From Phyllobacterium zundukense (GTDB lineage: Bacteria > Pseudomonadota > Alphaproteobacteria > Rhizobiales > Rhizobiaceae): 64,000 nucleotides of DNA. Below, piece after piece: positions 9,560 through 19,075 of this stretch. The stretch covers positions 434,001 through 498,000 of the forward strand of contig NZ_CP104973.1 in NCBI RefSeq assembly GCF_025452195.1, read 5' to 3'. Position numbers and translations under genes: made by a program. A model generated the notes under the pieces. The model was not told the origin of the DNA and did not search any database. It saw nothing but the letters and a program-made list of their open reading frames with translations. The stretch's first letter is position 1. Each line of letters starts with the position of its first letter.

Positions 9560-10698
9560 TGACGAGCGAGGTTTTACGCGCGCCCGCCATCCCGGTTCGG
9601 CGTCCACGCCTGTCGCCACTAAATGCCCGCCGCTGGCAGAATTTCAAGGCCAACCGCCGCGGCTGGTGGGCGCTGTGGATATTCCTGTTCCTCTTTATTG
9701 CCTCGCTGTTCGCCGAATTCATTGCCAACGACAGGCCAATCCTCGTTTCCTATAAAGGCGAAATCCTCTTTCCGGTTCTGGTCGATTACCCTGAGGAAAA
9801 GTTCGGCGGCTTCTATGCGGTCACTGACTATCGCGATCCCGTAATTCAGGACGAGATCAACGCCAATGGCTGGGCGATATGGCCGCCGGTCCGTTATTCC
9901 TATCGCACGGTCAACAATGAGTTGCCCGATACGGCGCCGTCAAAACCCTATTGGCTGTTTACGCCCGAAGAGCGCTGCGCCCGCTATCCGCAAGGGGTCA
10001 ACGATCCGAATTGCACCTTTGGCAATTTGAACATTCTTGGCACCGACGATCAGGCACGCGATGTCTTCGCCCGTGCGCTTTACGGCTTCCGCATCTCGGT
10101 GCTGTTTGGCCTCATCCTAACAGCCGCCTCAGCGGTTATCGGCGTTACCGCCGGCGCCTTGCAAGGCTATTTCGGCGGCTGGCTCGATCTCATCGCCCAG
10201 CGCTTCATCGAGATCTGGTCCTCTGTTCCAACTCTTTATCTGCTCCTGATTATGGCCTCGATCCTGCCGCCGGGCTTCTGGATTCTACTTTGCATCATGC
10301 TGTTATTTTCCTGGGTGAGTTTCGTTGGCATCGTTCGCGCGGAGTTCCTGCGCGCGCGCAATTTCGAATACGTCAATGCCGCCCGCGCGCTCGGTGTGCG
10401 CGACCGTACGATCATGTTCCGGCATCTGCTGCCCAACGCCATGGTGACAACGCTGACATTCCTGCCCTTCATTCTCAATGGATCGATCACTACGCTGACA
10501 TCGCTTGATTTTCTCGGCTTCGGCCTGCCGCCGGGATCCCCGTCGCTGGGCGAGTTGCTGGCGCAGGGCAAGAATAACCTTCAAGCGCCGTGGCTTGGCC
10601 TTACCGGTTTCATCGTCATATCGCTGATGTTGTCGCTGCTGATCTTCGTCGGTGAAGCGACCCGTGACGCGTTCGATCCCCGCAAGGCTTTCAAATGA
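9559..10698 (+). CDS. yejE: ABC transporter permease YejE
   Basis: Second permease (379 residues), OppC-like, partner of YejB. It has an N-terminal cytoplasmic segment, a first transmembrane helix at about 34-54, a large periplasmic region containing the YejE-type WPPVRYSYRTVN stretch, then the transport domain with an EAA loop (NAARALGVRDRTIMFRHLLP). I chose the ATG at 9559, which overlaps the yejB stop (TGATG); the frame is open further upstream within yejB. It overlaps yejF by 4 bp. Confidence 0.93.
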   Translation: MTSEVLRAPAIPVRRPRLSPLNARRWQNFKANRRGWWALWIFLFLFIASLFAEFIANDRPILVSYKGEILFPVLVDYPEEKFGGFYAVTDYRDPVIQDEINANGWAIWPPVRYSYRTVNNELPDTAPSKPYWLFTPEERCARYPQGVNDPNCTFGNLNILGTDDQARDVFARALYGFRISVLFGLILTAASAVIGVTAGALQGYFGGWLDLIAQRFIEIWSSVPTLYLLLIMASILPPGFWILLCIMLLFSWVSFVGIVRAEFLRARNFEYVNAARALGVRDRTIMFRHLLPNAMVTTLTFLPFILNGSITTLTSLDFLGFGLPPGSPSLGELLAQGKNNLQAPWLGLTGFIVISLMLSLLIFVGEATRDAFDPRKAFK

Positions 10699-12320
10699 AC
10701 GCTCTCGTCTCAGTTCGCGATTTATCAGTCGCCTTCACCCAGAACAACCAGGAGTCGCTTGCGGTCGATCGCATCTCTTTCGATATCGCTCAGGGCGAGA
10801 CAGTGGCGCTGGTTGGAGAATCCGGTTCCGGCAAGTCTGTAACTGCCCTGTCGATCCTGAAGCTGCTGCCCTATCCGCCCGCATCACATCCATCGGGCCA
10901 GATCCTGTTCAATGGCGAGGACCTCCTTGACAAGGATGAGACCGACCTGCGCCGGGTCCGTGGCAACGACATCACCATGATCTTCCAGGAGCCGATGACT
11001 TCGCTCAATCCGCTTCATCCGATTGAAAAGCAGATCAGCGAAGTGCTGAAATTGCACCAGGGCATGGGCGACAAGGCGGCGCGACAGCGGACATTGGCAC
11101 TGCTGGAGGAAGTAGGCATTCGCGATCCGGAAAAGCGCATGAACGCTTATCCGCACCAGCTTTCCGGCGGACAGCGCCAGCGTGTGATGATCGCCATGGC
11201 GCTTGCCAACAAGCCAAAGCTGCTGATTGCCGACGAGCCGACCACTGCGCTCGATGTGACCGTGCAGGCACAGATTCTGAAGCTGCTTGCGGAGTTGAAA
11301 GCCGCGCAGGGCATGTCGATGCTCTTCATCACCCATGACCTCGGCATCGTGCGCAAGATCGCCGACCGCGTCTGCGTGATGACCGGCGGCAAGATCGTTG
11401 AAACCGGTCCAACGAAGCAGATATTCAACAATCCGCAGCACGAATATACGAAGCATCTGCTCGCGGCGGAACCGAAGGGCAATCCGCCATCTGCCGACCT
11501 TTCGGCTGAACCGGTGATGCGCGGCGAGAACCTCAAGGTTTGGTTCCCGATCAAACAGGGCTTTCTGCGTAGAACCGTCGATTACGTAAAGGCTGTCGAT
11601 GGCATCGACGTGACGATCCGGGCTGGACAGACGCTTGGTGTCGTTGGCGAATCCGGTTCGGGCAAGACGACGCTTGGTCTCGCTCTGTCGCGGATGATTT
11701 CGTCCGAGGGCGTAATCCGTTTCGGGACCCGAGACATCAACCAATATTCGTTCAAGCAGATGCGGCCGCTGCGCCGCGAATTGCAGATCGTGTTTCAGGA
11801 TCCCTACGGCTCTCTCTCTCCGCGCATGTCAGTTACCGACATCATTGCCGAAGGTTTGCAGGTGCATGAGCCGAAGCTTTCATTGGGTGAACGGGATGCG
11901 CGCGTCGTCGCCGCGCTCAAAGAAGTCAATCTTGATCCGGAAAACCGTTTCCGTTACCCGCACGAGTTCTCCGGTGGCCAACGTCAACGCATCGCAATCG
12001 CACGCGCCATGGTGCTCAACCCGCGGTTCGTCATGCTGGACGAGCCGACATCGGCGCTGGACATGAGCGTGCAAGCGCAGGTTGTCGACCTTTTGCGCTC
12101 GTTGCAGCAAAAGCATAATCTGGCTTACCTTTTCATCAGCCACGACTTGAAGGTGGTCAAGGCACTTGCCAATGACGTGCTGGTGATGCGCAATGGGAAG
12201 GCAGTGGAATATGGCCCTTCGGAGGAAATCTTCTCGCGGCCCAAGACTGACTATACAAAAGCCCTGATGGCCGCAGCCTTCAGGATAGAAACGGCCGAAC
12301 AGGGAGCGGTGAGCGAATGA
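10695..12320 (+). CDS. yejF: ABC transporter ATP-binding protein YejF (two ATPase domains)
   Basis: A 541-residue fused ATPase powering the YejBE permease. Each half has a complete set of motifs: Walker [10 protein letters not shown] (about 43-51) and GESGSGKTT (about 320-328), ABC signatures LSGGQRQR and FSGGQRQR, and Walker B segments ending LLIADEP and VMLDEP. The oligopeptide/dipeptide C-terminal extension follows the first domain (about 235-265). It is coupled to yejE and to the next gene by 4-bp ATGA overlaps, so five transporter genes and a reductase form one translationally coupled operon. Confidence 0.95.
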   Translation: MNALVSVRDLSVAFTQNNQESLAVDRISFDIAQGETVALVGESGSGKSVTALSILKLLPYPPASHPSGQILFNGEDLLDKDETDLRRVRGNDITMIFQEPMTSLNPLHPIEKQISEVLKLHQGMGDKAARQRTLALLEEVGIRDPEKRMNAYPHQLSGGQRQRVMIAMALANKPKLLIADEPTTALDVTVQAQILKLLAELKAAQGMSMLFITHDLGIVRKIADRVCVMTGGKIVETGPTKQIFNNPQHEYTKHLLAAEPKGNPPSADLSAEPVMRGENLKVWFPIKQGFLRRTVDYVKAVDGIDVTIRAGQTLGVVGESGSGKTTLGLALSRMISSEGVIRFGTRDINQYSFKQMRPLRRELQIVFQDPYGSLSPRMSVTDIIAEGLQVHEPKLSLGERDARVVAALKEVNLDPENRFRYPHEFSGGQRQRIAIARAMVLNPRFVMLDEPTSALDMSVQAQVVDLLRSLQQKHNLAYLFISHDLKVVKALANDVLVMRNGKAVEYGPSEEIFSRPKTDYTKALMAAAFRIETAEQGAVSE

Positions 12321-13276
12321 CTGGAAACGCGGATGACACAATCTTGTTGGCGGTGACGGGCTGGGACCCGGATGTCTGGCAAACCGAATTTGCCAAGGCC
12401 GCACCAGCGCGCAAGCTTGTGCTCGATGCCGACACCACCAAAGAAAAGATTCGTTATGCCTTGGTGTGGAAACAGCGGCCGGGATCTCTCATGGGTCTGC
12501 CCAACCTCGAGGTCATCTTCTCGCTCGGCGCCGGTGTCGATCATATCTTCCACGATCACCAGATTCCTGATGTTCCCATTGTGCGCATCGTTTCGCCGGA
12601 CCTCACCATGCGGATGAGCGAATATGTCGTATGGCAGGTGCTCGACCATCACCGGCTCGGCCTGCGCTATCGCCAGCAGCAGACCCAGAAGGTCTGGCAC
12701 GAGGATCGACGCCAGCCAGCTGCACATGAAGTGACGGTTGGCATTCTTGGCCTCGGTGTGCTTGGACGTGATGCTGCGCAGAAATTGCGTAACCTTGGCT
12801 TCCGTGTCAGCGGGTGGAGCCGCCGCCTGCAAACCATCGAGGGCGTCACGAGCCACTTCGGCAAGGATGGACTGAAGGATTTCCTCAAGGATGTGGACAT
12901 CGTCGTCTGCCTGCTGCCATTGACGCCGGAGACTAAAGGCATTTTGTCAATGAGCATGTTCGCACAGATGAAGGCCGAGGGTCCGCTTGGTGCGCCGGTA
13001 TTGATCAACGCCGGTCGCGGCGGCTTGCAGAACGAACCCGATATCCTTGCCGCGCTTGATCGCGGCATGCTGTCAGCTGTGACGCTGGACGTGTTCAAGA
13101 CCGAGCCATTACCGAAGAGTAGTCCGCTGTGGACACATCCGCAGGTTGTCATCACGCCGCACGCGGCTGCAAGCTCCAGCCCCCAAGCGTTGGTTCCGGA
13201 AATCATAGCGCAACTTGAGTCTTATGAGCGTGGCGAGCCGCTCAAAAATATCGTGGACAAGGCCGCGCAATATTAG
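12317..13276 (+). CDS. ghrA: Glyoxylate/hydroxypyruvate reductase A-like 2-hydroxyacid dehydrogenase
   Basis: NAD(P)-dependent D-2-hydroxyacid dehydrogenase of 319 residues, GhrA type. It shows the NAD-binding GILGLGVLGRDAAQ motif (about 142-155), the substrate-binding VFSLGAGVDHI-like loop (here IFSLGAGVDH), the catalytic Arg in NAGRGG and the catalytic His in ITPHAAA. It probably reduces glyoxylate or hydroxypyruvate. The 4-bp overlap with yejF shows cotranscription with the peptide importer, but the metabolic link is unknown. A palindrome follows the stop. Confidence 0.85.
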   Translation: MTGNADDTILLAVTGWDPDVWQTEFAKAAPARKLVLDADTTKEKIRYALVWKQRPGSLMGLPNLEVIFSLGAGVDHIFHDHQIPDVPIVRIVSPDLTMRMSEYVVWQVLDHHRLGLRYRQQQTQKVWHEDRRQPAAHEVTVGILGLGVLGRDAAQKLRNLGFRVSGWSRRLQTIEGVTSHFGKDGLKDFLKDVDIVVCLLPLTPETKGILSMSMFAQMKAEGPLGAPVLINAGRGGLQNEPDILAALDRGMLSAVTLDVFKTEPLPKSSPLWTHPQVVITPHAAASSSPQALVPEIIAQLESYERGEPLKNIVDKAAQY

Positions 13277-13283
13277 ATGCCGA

Positions 13284-13309
13284 TTATCTCTCCCTTGAGG
13301 GAGATAAGA
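13284..13309. terminator. Palindrome between convergent genes, possible bidirectional terminator
   Basis: TTATCTCTCCC-TTGA-GGGAGATAAG forms a hairpin in the 37-bp space between the convergent ghrA and NlpC/P60 genes. Related units (TATCTCCCCC-TTGC-GGGGG and TCTCTCCC-N5-GGGAGAGA) appear near 54311-54518, so it may be a member of a small dispersed palindromic family that doubles as a terminator. Confidence 0.5.
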
Positions 13310-13313
13310 AAAA

Positions 13314-14186
13314 CTAAAGCCGGCGCACCGCTGTCGGCTTGCCATAGAGATAGGCAATGCGTTCGATGGTCTCGCGCAACGGTTCAAGGGTGACACTCAT
13401 CGTATGGCCGCTCGCATGCAGCACCATGGAGTGGCTCGCCATCATCGCCGCGTGACCAGTCCAGAACAGGAAGTCGCCGCGCTGCAGATTGTGATAATCC
13501 TTGTCCGGTTCGATCAGCTCGCCGATCGAAGCCGCCTGCATATCCGAATCGCGTAATACGCCCTGGCCGGTCATCAGCAGTGAAAGCTGGATCAGGCCTG
13601 AACAATCAATGCCAAATCCCGAAACGCCGCCCCAGAGATAGGGCGTGTGCATAAGCGTTTCGGCGACAGCGACATGATCATCCGTCACCTCGTCTATGGG
13701 CACGAGATGTTTGGCGATGATCGCCTCGCCGCTTGGCAGCATGGCATAGAGCGTGCCGCGCCTCTCCTGCCCGCCGGTCACAGTAACCAGCGAGCCCATC
13801 GACAGCGCTTTGGTCCGCGGGAACTTCAGGTCAGAACCCGGGTAAACAAAGGTCCGCGGTGCGATGACGATATGGGTCGGTTCATCAGTCCGAAGGTCCA
13901 GCGTCGTATCCACCACATAGCCGACATAGCCATCGCGCTCGTTCTGGACCCAGCACCAGCCATTGTCGTCTTCGAAGACGAGTACATCATCGCCGTAGAG
14001 AAACTGTGTGGTGATACCAGCGTCGCCCCGCGGCTGCGAGCGCACGTCGACCACTGGATCGGCGATCCGCATCGGCATGCCAGTGGTGAATCGTTCCGCT
14101 TCAACCAGACCGCGTAGGCTTTCGTCAGCAAGATCGGGCCGGAACGCGTGCAGCCGCTTGTCGAGATTTACAGTTTCAGCATTCAA
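13314..14186 (-). CDS. NlpC/P60 family cell-wall hydrolase with SH3 segment
   Basis: A 290-residue protein with an SH3-like region (about 40-160) followed by an NlpC/P60 cysteine-peptidase domain (about 165-285). The catalytic Cys195 lies in GIDCSGLIQ and the likely catalytic His245 in TGHAAMM. Such enzymes cleave peptidoglycan stem peptides. No signal peptide is visible, as in the DUF-type rhizobial members that act in the cytoplasm on recycled muropeptides or leave by another route. It overlaps the upstream MarR-like gene by 4 bp, and leucyl aminopeptidase precedes it on the same strand. Confidence 0.85.
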   Translation of the reverse strand: MNAETVNLDKRLHAFRPDLADESLRGLVEAERFTTGMPMRIADPVVDVRSQPRGDAGITTQFLYGDDVLVFEDDNGWCWVQNERDGYVGYVVDTTLDLRTDEPTHIVIAPRTFVYPGSDLKFPRTKALSMGSLVTVTGGQERRGTLYAMLPSGEAIIAKHLVPIDEVTDDHVAVAETLMHTPYLWGGVSGFGIDCSGLIQLSLLMTGQGVLRDSDMQAASIGELIEPDKDYHNLQRGDFLFWTGHAAMMASHSMVLHASGHTMSVTLEPLRETIERIAYLYGKPTAVRRL

Positions 14187-14533
14187 AGCGGCAATCCTCT
14201 TGCTTTGGCGATAACCAGGTCGCCGAGCCGTTCGACATACAGCGCACCTTTTACCGTTCTCTTAACGAGAACATTGCGCTTGTCCTTCTCATCGCGGTGC
14301 CGATCGACCAAACCGTAGGATCCCATTGTGTCGAGAGCGCGGGTGATGACGGGTTTTGTTACGCCGAGCTTTGCCGCCATGCCCCGTATCGTGTGTGGCG
14401 GCGGTTCGAGATATACCGTAAGAAGCACAGCCAGCTGCCGCATCGTGAGATCGTGGGCATCGTCGCGCACTTCCGACAGCGCAATTTCCTTCCACAATGT
14501 CAGTGCCTGAAGCGGTCTCAGCTCTATATTCAT
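14183..14533 (-). CDS. MarR-like winged-helix regulator
   Basis: A 116-residue protein with a winged helix-turn-helix in the MarR manner (LTMRQLAVLLTVYL, then AAKLGVTKPVITRALDTMGSYGLVDR and the wing DEKDKRN). The target is unknown. I chose the ATG at 14533 because GGGGA lies just upstream; the frame is open to a TTG at 14548. It overlaps the NlpC/P60 gene by 4 bp, so it is cotranscribed with the hydrolase and could regulate it. Confidence 0.75.
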   Translation of the reverse strand: MNIELRPLQALTLWKEIALSEVRDDAHDLTMRQLAVLLTVYLEPPPHTIRGMAAKLGVTKPVITRALDTMGSYGLVDRHRDEKDKRNVLVKRTVKGALYVERLGDLVIAKARGLPL

Positions 14534-14599
14534 GAACGTTCCCCGCAATCATTTCGGTTCCGTTCCATTCTAGCCGTTGCATCGAGGCACGCAAGGCAA

Positions 14600-15970
14600 T
14601 CATTTGCTCGGGTAACGCTCCTTGAGAAGATGGTAAAGCGCGCGGATAGCCTGTGCCTCGCCTCCAATCGGAGCGTGCGGCTTCTCCACCGGGTTCCAGC
14701 CGAAAATATCGAAATGCGCCCAGACCTTCGCCTTGCCGACGAAGCGTTGCAGGAATAGCGCCGCAGTGATCGATCCGGCAAAGCCATCGGACGTGACATT
14801 GTTGAGGTCGGCGACACGGGATGAGAGTCTGGCGTCATAGGGTTGCCAAAGCGGCATGCGCCAGACTGGATCGGCAACCGCGTATGCGGAGGCGGCTACC
14901 TCCGAAGCGAGTCCATCATCATTGGTATAGAATGGCGGTAAATCCGGGCCCAGCGCGACACGTGCTGCGCCGGTCAGGGTAGCCATGTCGATGAGGATTT
15001 CCGGCTCGTCGTCATCGGCCAATGCAAGCGCATCCGCGAGGATCAAGCGTCCTTCTGCATCGGTATTTCCGATCTCGACCGTCAGGCCCTTGCGGCTGGT
15101 CAATATGTCTCCAGGGCGAAACGCATTGGCGGAAATCGAATTTTCGACCGCCGGTATCAGTACACGCAACCTGACAGGCAGCCTTGCATCCATGATCAGT
15201 CCAGCCAGCGCCAGCACGTTGGCCGCGCCGCCCATGTCCTTTTTCATCAGGAGCATGCCGCTCGAAGGCTTTATATCCAAACCGCCCGTATCGAAACAAA
15301 CGCCTTTGCCGACCAGTGTCACCTTTGGCGCATTTTTCTTGCCCCATGCAAGATCGATCAGGCGAGGTTCCTGACTTCCTGCCCGTCCTACCGCGTGGAT
15401 CATGGGGAAGTTCTTCTTCAACAGATCATCGCCCTTGATCACGCTGAGCGTTGCCGTGTGTTCCTCGGCAACGTTTCGCACCGCTGCTTCCAGCGCAACG
15501 GGCCCCATATCGTTGGTCGGCGTGTTGATAAGATCGCGTGCCAGCGTGACGGCCTTGGCGAGCCGTCTCACATCCGTCTCATCGGCGCCCTTGGGTGTTG
15601 AAAGCGTGACTTCAGCATCATCTTTTTTTGTATAGCGTGTAAATTTGTAACCTCCGAGGAGAAACGCCAAAGCAGTGAGATCTGGTTCGCCGACCGGGCT
15701 CGCAATGTGCCAGTCGCCTTTTGGCAACGCACTGGCCAGTTTACCGGCAACGAGCCGAATATCGTCCTTGCCAATGCCGAACAGAGCACCCGCAACGTCG
15801 CCGTTCTCCCCCGGAACAACAAGAACACGGGCAGCCTGGCCATCAAACCCATTGGCTTTGGCCCATGCAAGGCCAGCACTATCGAGGCCAGCACCTTCCA
15901 ATTCGCCTTTTTTTACGAACCAGATCGGCTTGCTGCCCGCCATTGTTCCAACTTTGATATCACTAGCCAT
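14600..15970 (-). CDS. Leucyl aminopeptidase family protein (M17)
   Basis: Two-zinc cytosolic aminopeptidase of 456 residues. The catalytic C-terminal domain carries the M17 signature NTDAEGRL (302-309) and the metal/catalytic stretch VGKGVCFDTGGLDIKP (220-235) with the Lys of MKKDMGGA. The N-terminal domain is shorter and more divergent than in PepA, as in the alphaproteobacterial PepA-like subfamily. It lies upstream of the MarR/NlpC pair with a 66-bp gap, so an operon for peptide or muropeptide breakdown is possible. Confidence 0.9.
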   Translation of the reverse strand: MASDIKVGTMAGSKPIWFVKKGELEGAGLDSAGLAWAKANGFDGQAARVLVVPGENGDVAGALFGIGKDDIRLVAGKLASALPKGDWHIASPVGEPDLTALAFLLGGYKFTRYTKKDDAEVTLSTPKGADETDVRRLAKAVTLARDLINTPTNDMGPVALEAAVRNVAEEHTATLSVIKGDDLLKKNFPMIHAVGRAGSQEPRLIDLAWGKKNAPKVTLVGKGVCFDTGGLDIKPSSGMLLMKKDMGGAANVLALAGLIMDARLPVRLRVLIPAVENSISANAFRPGDILTSRKGLTVEIGNTDAEGRLILADALALADDDEPEILIDMATLTGAARVALGPDLPPFYTNDDGLASEVAASAYAVADPVWRMPLWQPYDARLSSRVADLNNVTSDGFAGSITAALFLQRFVGKAKVWAHFDIFGWNPVEKPHAPIGGEAQAIRALYHLLKERYPSK

Positions 15971-16105
15971 AACGTTCTCTTCTCGCTCGTACTTTTGTAC
16001 CGCGCCGCCCTCAGGTCATTAACCGTCCGTTAGGGTTAACAGAATATTTCTAAGCCGAGGGAATGGTTAACGCACAGGTGATTTGTGCTGCGGATGGGGC
16101 AAACT

Positions 16106-16939
16106 ATGACAAGCGTTGGCATTATTCAATGTAATCGCCGCTTCATTTATGCCGTTGCAATTGTTGCGTTGGCCTCCGGAATTTCCGGCTGCACGACCAC
16201 CGACAAGACCACGACAGGATCGATCACTCCGGCCAATGGCACGCGGGACACGCTTCCCGCCGGCAATTTCGATCAGATGAACCAGGAACAGCTGATGCAG
16301 GCGTCGTCCAGCCTCGGCAAGCGCTACGAAGCAAATCCCAAAGACAGATCTGCGGCGCTGAATTTTTCCACTGTCTTGCGCATGACCGGTCGCAGCGACC
16401 AGGCTCTTGCCGTAATGCGAAGCCTGGCTATCGCCTATCCGAAAGATCGCCAGGTCCTCGCCGCCTATGGCAAAGCGCTCGCCAGCACGGGTGCGTTCGA
16501 TGCGGCTCTCGACGCTCTGCGCCGCGCCCAGACGCCGGAATACCCGGATTGGAAACTGCTCTCGACCGAAGGTGCAATTCTCGATCAAATGGGTAAGACG
16601 GGCGAAGCTCGCGATCTTTACAGACAGGCACTGATCATCAATCCTGACGAAGCCTCGATCCTGTCCAACATGGGCATGTCCTACGTCCTCTCGGGTGAAT
16701 TGGCCACTGCCGAACAGTATATGCGCCGGGCCGTGAGCGCTAAGGGATCTGACAGTCGCGTGCGGCAGAACCTTGCGCTTGTCGTTGGGCTACAGGGGCG
16801 TTTTGACGAGGCAGAGAATATCGCCAAACAGGAACTCTCGCCCCAACAGGCACAGACCAATGTGCAATATTTGCGATCGATGTTGTCGCAACAAAACTCA
16901 TGGAACATGCTGAAAGACAAGAAAAAGCCCAAAAGTTGA
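16106..16939 (+). CDS. tadD: Tad pilus assembly lipoprotein TadD (TPR protein)
   Basis: Lipoprotein of about 277 residues: a hydrophobic signal segment ends in the lipobox GISGC (Cys29), and the body is tetratricopeptide repeats (for example KDRSAALNFSTVLRMTGRSDQAL and DEASILSNMGMSYVLSGELATA). TadD acts as a pilotin-like outer-membrane factor for the Tad secretin. I chose the ATG at 16106, preceded by GGGGC; a GTG at 16085 and an ATG at 16094 are in frame. It converges on tadC, with a shared terminator between them. Confidence 0.87.
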   Translation: MTSVGIIQCNRRFIYAVAIVALASGISGCTTTDKTTTGSITPANGTRDTLPAGNFDQMNQEQLMQASSSLGKRYEANPKDRSAALNFSTVLRMTGRSDQALAVMRSLAIAYPKDRQVLAAYGKALASTGAFDAALDALRRAQTPEYPDWKLLSTEGAILDQMGKTGEARDLYRQALIINPDEASILSNMGMSYVLSGELATAEQYMRRAVSAKGSDSRVRQNLALVVGLQGRFDEAENIAKQELSPQQAQTNVQYLRSMLSQQNSWNMLKDKKKPKS

Positions 16940-16954
16940 CTTGCCCCAAGCAGC

Positions 16955-16982
16955 AAAAGCCGCCCGTTGAGGCGGCTTTTTT
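16955..16982. terminator. Terminator between convergent tadD and tadC
   Basis: AAAAGCCGCC (16955-16964) and GGCGGCTTTT (16971-16980) form a perfect 10-bp stem around a 6-nt loop, with T runs on either strand, so it can end both tadD and the leftward tad operon. Confidence 0.9.
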
Positions 16983-17001
16983 CATGAGACGAACTGCGTT
17001 C

Positions 17002-18030
17002 TTAATTCTTCGATGTCGCCGGTCCGAAAATTCCGCCCTGCGCCTGAATCTGGATAACAGCTGGTCCAAGGATAACGCAGAATAAGACGGGTAGCAGAAA
17101 CAGGATCATCGGAACCGTCAGCTTTGGCGGCAGTGCGGCCGCTTTCTTTTCGGCTGCCATCAGGCGCATTTCCCGGCTCTCATCAGAAAGAACGCGGAGA
17201 GCGCTACCTATCGATGTGCCATAGCGTTCAGACTGGACTAGCGCTTGCACGACCGATTTGACGGTTTCAAGCCCCGTGCGCGTTGCGAGATTATCGTAGG
17301 CCTGGCGCCTTTCAGGCAGAAATGACAATTCGGCATTGGTAAGCACCAGTTCCTCTGCCAGTTCTCCGGACTGTACACCAATTTCTTCTGATACTTTCTT
17401 GAACGCGGCCTCGATCGACATGCCTGATTCGACGCAGATCAGCATCAGATCAAGCGCATCGGGCCAAGCCATCTGAATCGACTGTTTGCGCTTGCTCGCG
17501 ACATTTCTCACGTAGAGATTTGGCAGGTAAAAACCGACATACGCGCCTGCAAAGCATGCAGCGACCCGGATAAGGGTTGATTTCTCGGCCAGGCCGCCGA
17601 GAACGAAAATGTAGAATACGGCGAGACCCAGTGTTACGAAGGGCAGACCGAAACGTGCCGCGAGGAAAAGGTTCAGCGCGTTCTGTCCGCGAAAGCCGGC
17701 CATGCGCAAAGCGGCGAGCGTTTTTTCGTCGGCGAGTGCCCGTTGCAAATCCAGTTTTTCCACGAACTGGCGTATACCCTGCCGTTCCACTCTGCGCAGC
17801 GAAAGACCTGAATTTTTGCGTTTACTCTCGCTTTCAGAAGCCAGTCTGGCTCTTTCGCGGGATCTGATCTGGTCGCGTTCCAGCGCAACCGATTTCATCC
17901 GCGATTTGAGGCCTACCCCTGACAGCATTGGCATCAGAAACGTTACCAAGGTTGCGAAGATCGACACCCCGACCAGAATGGCGAACATAAATGCCGGGTC
18001 CTTAATGACTTTAGCAAAGGCGTCTACCAT
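17002..18030 (-). CDS. tadC: Tad pilus inner-membrane platform protein TadC
   Basis: Type II secretion F-domain protein of 342 residues. It has an N-terminal transmembrane helix (about 14-34), a charged cytoplasmic region, a pair of helices (about 125-170), the T2SSF domain (about 185-310) and C-terminal helices. With TadB it forms the platform for Flp pilus assembly. Last gene of the leftward pilA-cpa-tad operon, 10 bp after tadB. Confidence 0.92.
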   Translation of the reverse strand: MVDAFAKVIKDPAFMFAILVGVSIFATLVTFLMPMLSGVGLKSRMKSVALERDQIRSRERARLASESESKRKNSGLSLRRVERQGIRQFVEKLDLQRALADEKTLAALRMAGFRGQNALNLFLAARFGLPFVTLGLAVFYIFVLGGLAEKSTLIRVAACFAGAYVGFYLPNLYVRNVASKRKQSIQMAWPDALDLMLICVESGMSIEAAFKKVSEEIGVQSGELAEELVLTNAELSFLPERRQAYDNLATRTGLETVKSVVQALVQSERYGTSIGSALRVLSDESREMRLMAAEKKAAALPPKLTVPMILFLLPVLFCVILGPAVIQIQAQGGIFGPATSKN

Positions 18031-18040
18031 GCATCTCTCG

Positions 18041-19054
18041 CTAGAATTTGAAATTGATCATTTTTTTCATCACCATGATGCCGATCGACATCCAGGCACC
18101 GGCGCAAGCAAGAAGGAAATTGCCAGAACTGGTGTTGAAAAGAATCATGATGTATTGGGGACTTGTCAGGTATACGAGAAAGGCAACGATAAAGGGCAAC
18201 GCACCGATGATATAGGCGGATGCCTTTGCTTCCATTGACAGCGCCTGCACTTTGGCCGCCATTTTCTTCCGGTCACGCAAGACACGGGACAGATTGCCCA
18301 AGGCTTCGGAGAGGTTACCGCCAGCCTGAGCCTGAATCTGAATGACGATGCCAAAGAAACTGGCTTCCGAGCAGGGCATGAATTCCGACATGCGCATTGC
18401 AGCTTCGGGGATGCTTACTCCGACCTGTTGCGTGTCGACTATGCGGCGGAACTCTCCGCGCACCGGTTCCTGGGCTTCCTGTGCGATGAGACGAATTCCA
18501 TCGTTAAGCGGCAGGCCGGAGCGAATAGCGCGCACGATCACATCGATCGCGTTCGGAAATTCGTGCAGGAATGCCTTGATGCGTCTCTGGCGTCGAAAGT
18601 AGATAAACCAGCGCGGCAAGCCGAGTGCCCCCGCAAGAAACAGGCCTGGAGCAAGATAGATCGGTGATCCGAGCATTACTCCCAGTCCTGCAACGGCCGC
18701 TCCAGTGATAAACGAATACATATAGAACCGTGGCAATGTTACTTTCATACCCGCCTGCTGCATAAGCATTTTCAACGGGGGAGACTTGATATTCTTGTCG
18801 CGCAGCTTCTGGCGCTGCTCAAGGTCCTTCAACGTATCGTGAACCGACTTGCGGCGTTTGACCGCCTCGGCCTGCTTGTCGCGAATCGTGAATTTGCCAA
18901 GGCTGTCAGTTGCGGCGAGCTTGACCTCATTCAGTCTCTCGTCGGCCTTTTTCTGCCATGCAATAGAATCAAAAAAGAAAACATAGGTCAAAGCGGCGAC
19001 GGCGAGCACAACCAGCAGGATGAAACCAAGCTGCGCGAGATCAAGCCCGAACAT
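18041..19054 (-). CDS. tadB: Tad pilus inner-membrane platform protein TadB
   Basis: T2SSF-domain membrane protein of 337 residues, paralogue of the downstream TadC. The layout is helix (about 6-26), cytoplasmic charged segment, helices at about 110-160, the F domain with GLPLNDGIRLIAQE, then two C-terminal helices. It partners the CpaF ATPase. It lies 21 bp after cpaF and 10 bp before tadC. Confidence 0.92.
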   Translation of the reverse strand: MFGLDLAQLGFILLVVLAVAALTYVFFFDSIAWQKKADERLNEVKLAATDSLGKFTIRDKQAEAVKRRKSVHDTLKDLEQRQKLRDKNIKSPPLKMLMQQAGMKVTLPRFYMYSFITGAAVAGLGVMLGSPIYLAPGLFLAGALGLPRWFIYFRRQRRIKAFLHEFPNAIDVIVRAIRSGLPLNDGIRLIAQEAQEPVRGEFRRIVDTQQVGVSIPEAAMRMSEFMPCSEASFFGIVIQIQAQAGGNLSEALGNLSRVLRDRKKMAAKVQALSMEAKASAYIIGALPFIVAFLVYLTSPQYIMILFNTSSGNFLLACAGAWMSIGIMVMKKMINFKF

Positions 19055-19075
19055 CTGTGTGCTCCGATCCCACCA

